A stretch of DNA of 64,000 bases from Gloeomargarita sp. SKYG116 (GTDB lineage: Bacteria; Cyanobacteriota; Cyanobacteriia; Gloeomargaritales; Gloeomargaritaceae), in assembly GCA_025056115.1 (NCBI GenBank), contig JANWVM010000002.1, positions 1 through 64,000 of the forward strand, in the 5' to 3' direction. Each line of letters starts with the position of its first letter. The stretch's first letter is position 1. The translations under genes were made by a program, and so were the position numbers. Below, in pieces: positions 45,003-52,443 of the stretch. The notes beneath the pieces were generated by a model, which saw only the letters and a list, made by a program, of their open reading frames with translations, was not told where the DNA came from and did no database searches.

Positions 45003-45372
45003 ATCGTTGCACCATGCTCAACAACTGTTGCGGCGTGTAAGGTTTGGTCAAGTAATCCGTCGCCCCTTGCCGTTTGGCCCAGAACTGGTCTGCTTCCCGG
45101 TCGCGGCAACTGCAAATCACCACCGGCAGGTTATGCCAATCTGGATGCGCCCGAATCCGGCGACACAATTCCAGTCCATTCTCCCCCGGCAAGCCAATGT
45201 CCACCACCGCCAATGCCGGCGCTCCATGGGTTTCCAGCCAAGCCCAGGCCGCTTCCGCCGACGGTTGCCCTACCACCTTATACCCGGCCCGTTGTAGCAG
45301 CGCCATCATCAACCGTTGCTCGGCGATGACGTCCTCCACAACCAGCACTAAACGGGGCAACGGTTCCATCAT
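44992..45372 (-). CDS. CheY-like response regulator
   Basis: 126 residues (a second ATG at 45369). Single receiver domain: acidic pair ED near residues 13-14, phosphorylated Asp in LAVVDIGLPGENG, Ser in VICS (usual T/S) and Lys in YLTKPYTP. Matches PilH/TaxY position in the operon. Confidence 0.92.
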   Translation of the reverse strand: MMEPLPRLVLVVEDVIAEQRLMMALLQRAGYKVVGQPSAEAAWAWLETHGAPALAVVDIGLPGENGLELCRRIRAHPDWHNLPVVICSCRDREADQFWAKRQGATDYLTKPYTPQQLLSMVQRYVR

Positions 45373-45381
45373 GAGCCATCA

Positions 45382-46503
45382 TCACACATGAGCCAAAACC
45401 TGCTGGACACACCGGCGCAACTGTTCCGCATCCACTGGTTTGGTTAGATACTCCCGCACTCCCAGCAACTTCGCCCGCACCTTATCCACCAAGCCATCCT
45501 TCCCTGTCAAAAACACGATAGGGATATGGCGTAATTCTGCATGCTGCCGGATAAGCTTGCACAATTCGTAACCATTCAACTCCGGCATCAACACATCCAA
45601 TAGCACTAGCGCCGGTTTCTCTTGTTCCAGGGTGGCAATGACTTGCCGAGGGTCAGCAATCGGGATTACTTCATAACCACTGCGCTGTAAAATTTGGGTC
45701 ACGCTCGATAAAATCGCCGGGCTATCATCTACACAGGCTACCTTTGGTCCCAGCTTTTTAGGTGGTTCCGGCTCCTGAAACGGACGCACCAGCAAAATGC
45801 CTGCCTGCACCAAGGGCAACACCCCCTGCACTACCTGAGCTGGACTCGCGTGCAACTCCCTTGCCAACTCATACCCACAGGCGTCGCGGCTGAACAACTC
45901 GACACAGCGTTGGAGCTGGGGCGGTGACAACTTGGCCAAATAACTCTCCCGCGGACAAAGCGACCAAAACTCGTACAACTGATTCACCTTGTGCGGCGGC
46001 AGATGGAAACGGGCAAATGGCGACGGCACCCGGTAGCGCAATCCCGCCCACATTCTCACTTCTCTTTCCACCGATTTCACGACATCCATCCAATTCAGCG
46101 CCAGCAAGATGGGATTGAGCGGCAGGCGCGAGTGGTCTTCCCGCTTGACCTGGGACTTGTGATGGAGCAAGACCAAAAAATGAGCCAATCCCTCCTGAGT
46201 CAGCCGCAGGAGAATCTGCCGCACCTCCGCCAACGTTGTCCCACCGCGATGGGCCTGCTGGTAGAGAAAGTCATACTCATCCTGGCCCGGCGGCAGCGTC
46301 CAATCGTGCAGTTTGGGAAAGAACAACTGCATCAGACAATGGAACCGTTCCGCCCGACCCACCCCACTACCGGCATAGTGCAGACGAGTCCCAGTCGGCC
46401 CCAGATACACGTGCCAAGATACAGAAGGGTCAGCCGGGTCATACAGCGTCACATGCCCAGCCAGTGGACGTTGCAGATCGGAAATTTCTCCTCCTAGTTC
46501 CAT
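45382..46503 (-). CDS. PatA-type response regulator (DUF4388-like N-terminus plus receiver)
   Basis: 373 residues. The N-terminal region (about 1-230) is the PatA/TaxP1 effector region with a beta-rich start and a winged-helix-like part; the receiver (about 253-373) has acidic DD at VACVDDSPA, Asp in LVLLDVLMPELNG and Lys in YLTKPVD. PatA-type regulators work with the pilus apparatus in phototaxis. First gene of the operon PatA-CheY-CheW-MCP-CheA. Confidence 0.88.
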   Translation of the reverse strand: MELGGEISDLQRPLAGHVTLYDPADPSVSWHVYLGPTGTRLHYAGSGVGRAERFHCLMQLFFPKLHDWTLPPGQDEYDFLYQQAHRGGTTLAEVRQILLRLTQEGLAHFLVLLHHKSQVKREDHSRLPLNPILLALNWMDVVKSVEREVRMWAGLRYRVPSPFARFHLPPHKVNQLYEFWSLCPRESYLAKLSPPQLQRCVELFSRDACGYELARELHASPAQVVQGVLPLVQAGILLVRPFQEPEPPKKLGPKVACVDDSPAILSSVTQILQRSGYEVIPIADPRQVIATLEQEKPALVLLDVLMPELNGYELCKLIRQHAELRHIPIVFLTGKDGLVDKVRAKLLGVREYLTKPVDAEQLRRCVQQVLAHV

Positions 46504-46761
46504 GCCGGTTCAAGACAGGGAAATCAACACCGGTCACCAGCTCCATTTTAAGGGAGACTTTGCAATGACAAATCTAAGATCAATAAAAATTTAACCCACC
46601 AGTTAATTTCCCATTGAAAACCCGCGTAACCAGCGCTGGAAACAGCTCTAGACTGCAACATCTACAATTTTTGCAAAGGCTTTCAGCAGATATTTAATTG
46701 CAAATTTCTAATGATAACTCCTTTTAGTTAAGAACATATTAAATCAGGGTAAATTTAGAGT
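46504..46761. other. AT-rich gap upstream of the chemotaxis operon
   Basis: 258 bp with low GC relative to its neighbours. Probably carries the operon promoter on the minus strand. No gene seen. Its right end is the left target side of the IS630 insertion. Confidence 0.4.
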
Positions 46762-46815
46762 TATAGCTAAAAACATTTAGTCTGACGTAGAATAAGGCTG
46801 ATAGGTTACGGAGTG

Positions 46816-47217
46816 ATGTCTATGCCTTACAGCACAGACTTACGTCAGAAAGCTATTGAAGCGGTCTTAGAGGGTGCAACACTCGTTGAAGTGAGCCAAA
46901 TGCTGAACATCGGGTATCGCACGTTACAACGCTGGCTCAAACAATGGTCTGAAACCGGTGATTGCGCACCGAAGACCGGTTACCAAAAGGGGCATAGTCA
47001 TAAGATTAAAGACTTGGATGAATTTCGCAAGTTTGTCGAGGCAAACCCCAGTTTGACCCAAAAGGAAATGGCAGCGGTCTGGGGTGTGAGTAGTATGACG
47101 ATTTGTAGGGCGCTTAAAAAGATAGGCTACACCCGCAAAAAAAACTTTCTCCTACCAAGAACAAGACGAGCAAGAGCGGCAAGCGTATCTCGAGAAAATG
47201 AAGGATGTGAAACCTGA
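46816..47217 (+). CDS. IS630 transposase, 5' frame (HTH)
   Basis: 133 residues. HTH domain: LVEVSQMLNIGYRTLQRWLKQW and a second HTH with LTQKEMAAVWGVSSMTICRALKKIGY. After an A8 run (47137-47144) this frame loses family similarity; the true continuation is one base forward. A GTG at 46813 precedes the ATG. Confidence 0.8.
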   Translation: MSMPYSTDLRQKAIEAVLEGATLVEVSQMLNIGYRTLQRWLKQWSETGDCAPKTGYQKGHSHKIKDLDEFRKFVEANPSLTQKEMAAVWGVSSMTICRALKKIGYTRKKNFLLPRTRRARAASVSRENEGCET

Positions 47218-47692
47218 AGAAGTCGTTTACATAGACCAATCCGGCATTGACCAGCGAGCAGTTTATGAGTATGGCTGGGGGAAGAAAGGTGAAAGGGTTT
47301 ATGGGAAAAAAGCAGGTGGGAGACGTGAAAGAGTAAGTATGATGGGTGGTGATTATCTCGGGAGATTAATCGAGCCATTAACCTGGATAGGGAGCTGCAA
47401 TTTACAGGTAGTTTTGACTTGGTTGCGTGAGTGGTTATTACCGGCGATTGGTTCTGGCAAAAAGATGGTGATGGACAATGCTAGTTTTCACCGGTCGGCG
47501 GCGGTTAGGCAAGTGGTGGAAGCAGCTGGGTGCGAGCTGATATATTTGCCCAGATATTCACCAGATTTGAACCCAATCGAACAGGTGTGGTATCGGATTA
47601 AGCAAAAGGTGCATAAGCTACAGGTAAATGCAATCGAAAATCTGCAATCTTTGGTCAATGAAACTATCCGTGGCTTATGTCAAGTTTTGTGA
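47144..47692 (+). CDS. IS630 transposase, 3' frame (DDE catalytic part)
   Basis: Readable from the A8 run (TFSYQEQDEQERQAYLEK) through an internal ATG at 47198 to 47692. Catalytic DDE: D in YIDQSGID, D in VMDNASFH, E in LNPIEQVW. A +1 shift or polymerase slippage at A8 would fuse it to the HTH frame; with seven As the two would be one gene. All catalytic residues are intact, so the element may still be active. Confidence 0.8.
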   Translation, partial: TFSYQEQDEQERQAYLEKMKDVKPEEVVYIDQSGIDQRAVYEYGWGKKGERVYGKKAGGRRERVSMMGGDYLGRLIEPLTWIGSCNLQVVLTWLREWLLPAIGSGKKMVMDNASFHRSAAVRQVVEAAGCELIYLPRYSPDLNPIEQVWYRIKQKVHKLQVNAIENLQSLVNETIRGLCQVL

Positions 47693-47698
47693 TTTTAG

Positions 47699-47993
47699 CT
47701 ATAGTAGCCACTCTTCGCGCATTTTTTCCACTTCGGTATCAGTAGGGGCAGATTTATCTGTTTTTAAGAATCCACGCATCCGTTGTACGGGGTCAACTTG
47801 CTTTTGTGACCGACTTTTATCGTGATGCGACAGTTGCAGGAGTTCTGATTGAGAAGGTGCATCGCCTACCCTTTGCACTCGAATCTCTCCAGCTTTTCCT
47901 CTTAGAATTTGGTTGGATGCCCTCTAGGGGTTTGCTTTCCGACTGGGATGCCTGCCGTCGCTCTCTCGGTTTTTTCTTCGGACGAGCCGCCAT
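47699..47993 (-). pseudogene. Decayed antitoxin-like gene cut by the IS630 element
   Basis: On the minus strand an ATG at 47993 opens a 58-residue Lys/Arg-rich frame ending at 47817. A second frame, open from about 47925, reads PVQRMRGFLKTDKSAPTDTE followed by VEKMREEWLL and stops inside the IS end. That tail resembles the C-termini of VapB-type antitoxins. The two frames look like one gene broken by a frameshift and truncated by the insertion; no toxin gene remains. Family call uncertain. Confidence 0.4.
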
Positions 47994-48037
47994 GGTCAGG
48001 TGAGTGCCTAGTCAGATATTGTCATTTCAATACTTTT

Positions 48038-48451
48038 TCATGTGAACTCATTATCGAACACTTGGGCCAGCAATGGTGGTAGACGCCGGTAAAGTTTACC
48101 CGTGACCCGATTGAGGGGAACGAGGGCGACAACGGCTGTGCAAACAGGTTCGGCTTGGCGAGTTAATTCGTAATCCCACACCAAACGGACACCTTGCCGG
48201 GGCCGGGGGCGTGCCTTGATTAGTACTTCATCGCCTAGATAAACAGGTTTGTGATAGCGAATGGATAAATCCACAACGGGTAAATCACAGTTAGCAGCCA
48301 CTAAATCGCTGAAATGGACCCCCCGCTCCTGTAACCAGGCCACTCGTGCTTGTTCTAACCAGTACAGGTAACGCCCATGCCAAGCAACTCCCGCGTAATC
48401 GGTGTCTTGGGGATAAACCTGCACCGGATAGATAAACCATTCCTGCTTCAT
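48038..48451 (-). CDS. Acyl-CoA thioesterase (hot-dog fold), possible DHNA-CoA hydrolase
   Basis: 137 residues. 4-hydroxybenzoyl-CoA thioesterase fold: VYPQDTDYAGVAWHGRYLYWLEQARVAWL with the catalytic Asp (TDYAG). Cyanobacterial 4HBT proteins of this type include the DHNA-CoA thioesterase of phylloquinone synthesis (Slr0204), a reasonable candidate. ATG 48451 overlaps the FHA-gene stop (ATGA). Confidence 0.8.
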   Translation of the reverse strand: MKQEWFIYPVQVYPQDTDYAGVAWHGRYLYWLEQARVAWLQERGVHFSDLVAANCDLPVVDLSIRYHKPVYLGDEVLIKARPRPRQGVRLVWDYELTRQAEPVCTAVVALVPLNRVTGKLYRRLPPLLAQVFDNEFT

Positions 48452-49005
48452 TGGACCAGATAGCTGCTCTGGGTGGGGGCGGGTTTGGGACGGAACTGCT
48501 CCAGGAGAGTGGTCACCAATGTCCAAGCAGCGGCGGCGGCAACAATGACTAGCACAAGCGCCAGGATGATCATCAGTCCTGTATAACTCGACGACCGTTT
48601 GGGGGTGACAGTGGTGGGAGCACCAGTGGTAGTGGCATTGATCTGCGTGGCGTCGGGGTCATTGGTAGTCGCAAGGGTGATGGTAATGCGGTGGCTCCCT
48701 AAGCGGATGACATCATGACCGTGGAGGACGCGACTGGCCTGGTGTAAACGTTCACCGTTAAGTTCGGTGCCATTGGCGCTGCGGTCGGTGAGGATCACTT
48801 GCCCGCCGCTACTGGTAATCAAAGCGTGAAACCGGGAAATTTGCCGGTCGGGCAGGACAACCCGGTTGACAGTTTTTCCCCCCAAGCGACTGGGCATTTG
48901 TTCGTACTCGCGGCCAATGGCGATGGGCGGGGTATAGGTGTGTTGAGTCACTGCCCCAGTCTGGGGGTCGTTCCAGGTTAACTGCACGTAGATGGTTTCT
49001 TCCAT
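48448..49005 (-). CDS. FHA-domain membrane protein
   Basis: 185 residues. FHA domain (about 25-105) with GREYEQMP, ISRFHALI and the NG of DRSANGTELNG, which binds phosphothreonine. A single membrane helix (LMIILALVLVIVAAAAAWTLV) near 150 puts the FHA inside the cell. It is 38 bp behind a receptor-like Ser/Thr kinase gene on the same strand, whose phosphorylation it may read. Confidence 0.88.
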   Translation of the reverse strand: MEETIYVQLTWNDPQTGAVTQHTYTPPIAIGREYEQMPSRLGGKTVNRVVLPDRQISRFHALITSSGGQVILTDRSANGTELNGERLHQASRVLHGHDVIRLGSHRITITLATTNDPDATQINATTTGAPTTVTPKRSSSYTGLMIILALVLVIVAAAAAWTLVTTLLEQFRPKPAPTQSSYLVQ

Positions 49006-49042
49006 GCCTGACTAACCCCGCTGTCGTTTTTCTTACCTTAGC

Positions 49043-51220
49043 TTATGGCAGTCCCCGCAAATCCCTGAGTACATCTAGGGCGGTGGGGTAGCGGTCGGTG
49101 TAGAAATAGGCCACCATCTTATCCAAAATATCAGCCAAGCGAGTACTGACCTGGGCATGGGGCCGCCAGATGGGTAGTCCGGTATCGGGGTGCAGTTCTA
49201 AATCGCGGGGCGGAATTCCTGTTAGGGCTTGAATGGCGATCATTCCTACGGCGTAAATATCGCTGTTCAACTGTGGCCGTCCAGCCATTTGCTCGCTAGG
49301 CGCGTAGCCACGAGTGCCCACCGCTACGGTATATTCGGCTTCCTTCTCGCCAGTCATTGGACGTATTTGTTTCACAGCGCCAAAATCAATCAATACCAAG
49401 CGCTGGTCTTTGGCTCGCCGGATGATATTGGCTGGTTTAATGTCACGGTGAATGACCTTGTGCTCATGGACGAAGGCCAGCACCTCCAAGATGCCCCGCA
49501 GCAGGGCCAATGTGTAAGTTTCGTCTCGTTTTTGACCAGGGACCAGTTCCTTGTCTAGGCTTGTCCCCTCAATGTACTCCTGCACCAGGTAAAATTCCCG
49601 CTCTTCCTCGAAATAGGCCAGTAATTGGGGGATTTGCCGGTGCCGGCCCAGCACTTCTAGAATTTCGGCTTCTGTGTTGAACAATCGCCGGGCTATCTCC
49701 AAAAATTGGGAATCGGTGCGACCTGGTTTGAGTTGTTTAACCACACAGTCAGGGTACCGGGGTCGCTGGGTATCTTTGGCGAGATAGGTGCGGCCAAAAC
49801 CCCCTTCTCCCAATACACGCACCACCTGGTAACGCCCGGCCAGTAACCCGGTTTCCCGGTGTGGCGATGCAGTCGCAGGCACGCCTGGCGTCACTACTTC
49901 TGTGGCTTGGGTGGACTCCAGCAGGTTTTGGAGCCGGGTGATTTGTTCCTGTTGCTGGGCGACCTTCGCTGCCACCAGCCGATGCTGCCGGTCGGTTTCG
50001 TAGGCAGTGTAAGCAACGACCACGATGCCGGTTGCCACAATCGCCAGCGCTGGCGGTACCACGGGAATCCAGCCCCCCCAGCGAAACAGGAGCATGCCAG
50101 TCCCCACCACTGCCAGCGCTCCGCCAGTCAAACCCAGCAGAAAATGGGCAGGATGTCGCAACCGCCAGGCCAGCAGTCCCCCTACCCCAGCCCAGAGAAA
50201 TATCCACAGAATTTCCCCTGCCTCTGGCCAATACCAAATTTGGGTGCGACCGTCGAGCGCGGCGCTGATGAGTTGACTGGCAATTTGGCCGTGAATCACC
50301 ACTCCCGCCATTTTCTGGTCGTCGGTCAAACCAGCGCTGTAGGGGGTGTAGAAATCATCCTTGGCGCTGGCGGCTGTGGTCCCAATCAGCACGAGCCGGT
50401 CTTGGATCAAGGCGGGTGGCACCTGCTGCGCGAGCAATTCCCCGAGCGTTACTTGTTCAACGGCCCGCCGCGGTCCCCGGTAGTTCAACAACACCTGATA
50501 GCCCCGGTCGTCGATGCCTTGATAGGGCCCACTGTGGGAGGTCAAACGGGGAAAAACGCCACGGCCCAAAACAATCCTGCCGTCGGGCGTCTGCTGGGGT
50601 CGAATGCCCTCAAGCGCGAGAAATCGCAACGCAGTCTGTACAGCTAAAGAATTGGCCGTGGGACAGGCAGCGGTTGGGTCTGGCTGTACACCCAATAACG
50701 CCCGGCGCACGGTTCCCCCGGCATCTACCACCATATCGGCAAAACCGACACGCTCCGGCACGGCGGCGGCGGCAATCGCTGGTGGCGGTTTGATACCCGG
50801 GCTGCGGACATCTCCCAATTTGCACACTGTAATGACTTTTGGCTCTTTGGCGAGTAGGGCGTACAGGTCGGCTGTACCTGGCTCTTGGGGGATGTCGCGG
50901 TACAAGTCCACCCCAATCACCCGCGGATTGGCCGATAGCAATAACCGGATAGCTTTTGTCAGTACCTGGTCTTGCAGCGGCCACTGTCCCAATCGCTGGA
51001 TGTCGGCCTCGGTAATTTCGACGACCACCACCCGTTTGTCAGTGGGTTCTGCCGGTCGCCAGCGCAACATCTGGTCGTAAAGGGCTAACTCTAAACCCTG
51101 TAGTCCTCCGGCCAGCCGCAGACCTGTGATGATCATGCCGACCATCAGTCCCCCCACCCCTGCCGGCCAGCCTGACCACCGCCCCCAGTGTTCTCGCCAA
51201 CCCTTGAACCAGGCCGCCAC
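49043..51220 (-). CDS. CHASE2-domain serine/threonine protein kinase
   Basis: 725 residues. N-terminal helix, periplasmic CHASE2 sensor (about 45-330), three membrane helices (about 335-410), a coiled-coil linker, and a Hanks-type kinase (about 465-725): GEGGFGRTY, VVKQLK lysine, HRDIKPANI, DFGAVKQI and APSEQ in the activation segment. Acts as a membrane receptor kinase. FHA and thioesterase genes follow. Confidence 0.93.
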   Translation of the reverse strand: MAAWFKGWREHWGRWSGWPAGVGGLMVGMIITGLRLAGGLQGLELALYDQMLRWRPAEPTDKRVVVVEITEADIQRLGQWPLQDQVLTKAIRLLLSANPRVIGVDLYRDIPQEPGTADLYALLAKEPKVITVCKLGDVRSPGIKPPPAIAAAAVPERVGFADMVVDAGGTVRRALLGVQPDPTAACPTANSLAVQTALRFLALEGIRPQQTPDGRIVLGRGVFPRLTSHSGPYQGIDDRGYQVLLNYRGPRRAVEQVTLGELLAQQVPPALIQDRLVLIGTTAASAKDDFYTPYSAGLTDDQKMAGVVIHGQIASQLISAALDGRTQIWYWPEAGEILWIFLWAGVGGLLAWRLRHPAHFLLGLTGGALAVVGTGMLLFRWGGWIPVVPPALAIVATGIVVVAYTAYETDRQHRLVAAKVAQQQEQITRLQNLLESTQATEVVTPGVPATASPHRETGLLAGRYQVVRVLGEGGFGRTYLAKDTQRPRYPDCVVKQLKPGRTDSQFLEIARRLFNTEAEILEVLGRHRQIPQLLAYFEEEREFYLVQEYIEGTSLDKELVPGQKRDETYTLALLRGILEVLAFVHEHKVIHRDIKPANIIRRAKDQRLVLIDFGAVKQIRPMTGEKEAEYTVAVGTRGYAPSEQMAGRPQLNSDIYAVGMIAIQALTGIPPRDLELHPDTGLPIWRPHAQVSTRLADILDKMVAYFYTDRYPTALDVLRDLRGLP

Positions 51221-51337
51221 GTCTCCTGCTGTATGCTGGGATTGGCTGTTAGTCTATCACACCCAGCAGGAGGGGTATTCCCGTTGACGACCCCCCCTCA
51301 ATCCGCCTAAGTTAGTAGCCAGACCCTCTGCGAGGAA

Positions 51338-52003
51338 ATGGCCGCCATGGCTCCCCACGTACTCTTGGTGGACGACGAACCAGGTTTGCGGCAAGCCGTC
51401 CAAGCCTATCTCGAAGACAGCGGTTTTACAGTCAGCACTGCCCCTAACGCCCAAGTCGCCTGGGAATTGCTCGAGCGACACCGTCCTGATGTGGTGGTTT
51501 CGGACATCATGATGCCCCAGGTGAACGGCTACGAATTTCTCAAACAACTGCGCAACGACCCCCGTTTTCATCACCTGCCCGTCATTTTCCTCACGGCCCG
51601 GGGCTTGACCAAAGACCGGATTGCGGGATTTCGCGCTGGCGTGGATGCCTACATCCCCAAACCCTTTGACCCAGAAGAACTGGTGGCGGTGATTGAAAAC
51701 CTCTTGCGCAAACAAGAGCCGCCGTCCCCGGATGTGGTGCAGCAACTGGCAGAGATCAAAGCCCTTCTAACCCAACAGGGGGGCGTTCCCCGCAAAGAGC
51801 CGATTGAGATTGACTTGACGCCCCGGGAACGCAGTGTGCTCGAACTCCTGGCGCAGGGATTGATGAACAAAGAGATTGCTCACCGGTTAGACACGAGCGT
51901 TCGCAACGTGGAGAAATACGTCAGTCGCCTCTTTGCCAAAACTGGCACCAACAGCCGCACCGAGCTGGTTCGCTTTGCCCTAGAACATGGCCTGGCAAAA
52001 TAG
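51338..52003 (+). CDS. rre1: NarL-type response regulator Rre1 (Ycf29)
   Basis: 221 residues (an internal ATG at 51347 is also possible). Receiver with DDE, Asp in VVVSDIMMPQVNG, T and K in FLTARG and YIPKPFD; LuxR-type HTH with LTPRERSVLELLAQGLMNKEIAHRL. The receiver is close to the conserved cyanobacterial and plastid Ycf29/Rre1 sequence. Rre1, paired with Hik2 or Hik34, controls heat-shock and other stress genes. Confidence 0.85.
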   Translation: MAAMAPHVLLVDDEPGLRQAVQAYLEDSGFTVSTAPNAQVAWELLERHRPDVVVSDIMMPQVNGYEFLKQLRNDPRFHHLPVIFLTARGLTKDRIAGFRAGVDAYIPKPFDPEELVAVIENLLRKQEPPSPDVVQQLAEIKALLTQQGGVPRKEPIEIDLTPRERSVLELLAQGLMNKEIAHRLDTSVRNVEKYVSRLFAKTGTNSRTELVRFALEHGLAK

Positions 52004-52022
52004 GCGCTCTGCCTGGACAAAC

Positions 52023-52040
52023 TTCTTAACAAAATGTAAC
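52023..52040 (-). promoter_or_regulatory. HLR1-like element upstream of the second hli gene
   Basis: Minus strand reads GTTACATT-TT-GTTAAGAA, the HLR1 layout of two half-sites split by 2 bp; the first is perfect, the second has two mismatches. ACAAAATGTAA is identical in the upstream region of the other hli gene (20113-20123). Confidence 0.5.
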
Positions 52041-52074
52041 ATCTTAGAAGCAATCGAGTCGGTTGAGGACGGTC

Positions 52075-52443
52075 ATGCGGCAGTTACTGGCAAAGATCAA
52101 TGTCAATCCGACGGGTGAGGGCACCTTTGGGTTTACCCACTTTGCGGAGAAATGGAATGGGCGCTTGGCGATGGTGGGCATCCTCTGTTTGATTGTGGGG
52201 GAAATCACCACCGGCAAAGGGCAATTGGCGCAGATGGGCATCACGGGGCGCGGGCCGGCCTTGGTCGTCGTACTGTTGTTGCTGGCGTTCACTGTAGCGA
52301 CGATGTTGGGATATTACGCAGTGGGGTTGGCTAAGCAGATGTCCCTCACGGCACCGCAAAATTCAGCAACCCCTGCTCCGGCAGATACCCCCGGAACTGC
52401 CCCGTCAGGCCCAACACCAGCAGCAGAGACACCGACCAATTAG
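52075..52443 (+). CDS. Hlip-related protein with an extra membrane helix
   Basis: 122 residues. Hlip core FTHFAEKWNGRLAMVGILCLIVGE with the ExxNGR chlorophyll motif, then GKGQLAQMGI, a second hydrophobic helix (ALVVVLLLLAFTVATMLGYYAVG, no chlorophyll motif) and a Pro/Thr/Ala tail. The Hlip helix likely binds chlorophyll and carotenoid. GAGGA precedes the ATG. It follows rre1 by 71 bp. The tail overlaps the GH57 gene end by 98 bp. Confidence 0.85.
   Translation: MRQLLAKINVNPTGEGTFGFTHFAEKWNGRLAMVGILCLIVGEITTGKGQLAQMGITGRGPALVVVLLLLAFTVATMLGYYAVGLAKQMSLTAPQNSATPAPADTPGTAPSGPTPAAETPTN

Larger units (their letters stand above)
46762..47703 (+). mobile_element. IS630-family insertion sequence
   Basis: Ends match as inverted repeats: left TATAGCTAAAA-ACATTTAGTCTGACGTA against right complement TATAGCTAAAA-TCACAAAACTTGACATA. 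TA dinucleotides at 46762-46763 and 47702-47703 fit the TA target duplication of IS630/Tc1-mariner elements. The element is about 938 bp between the TAs and encodes a two-frame DDE transposase. Confidence 0.8.

Noticed and set aside
47806-48003. 65-codon plus-strand frame right of the IS element
   Set aside because: Minus-strand reading has better family resemblance (antitoxin-like tail) and the plus frame shows no recognisable pattern.
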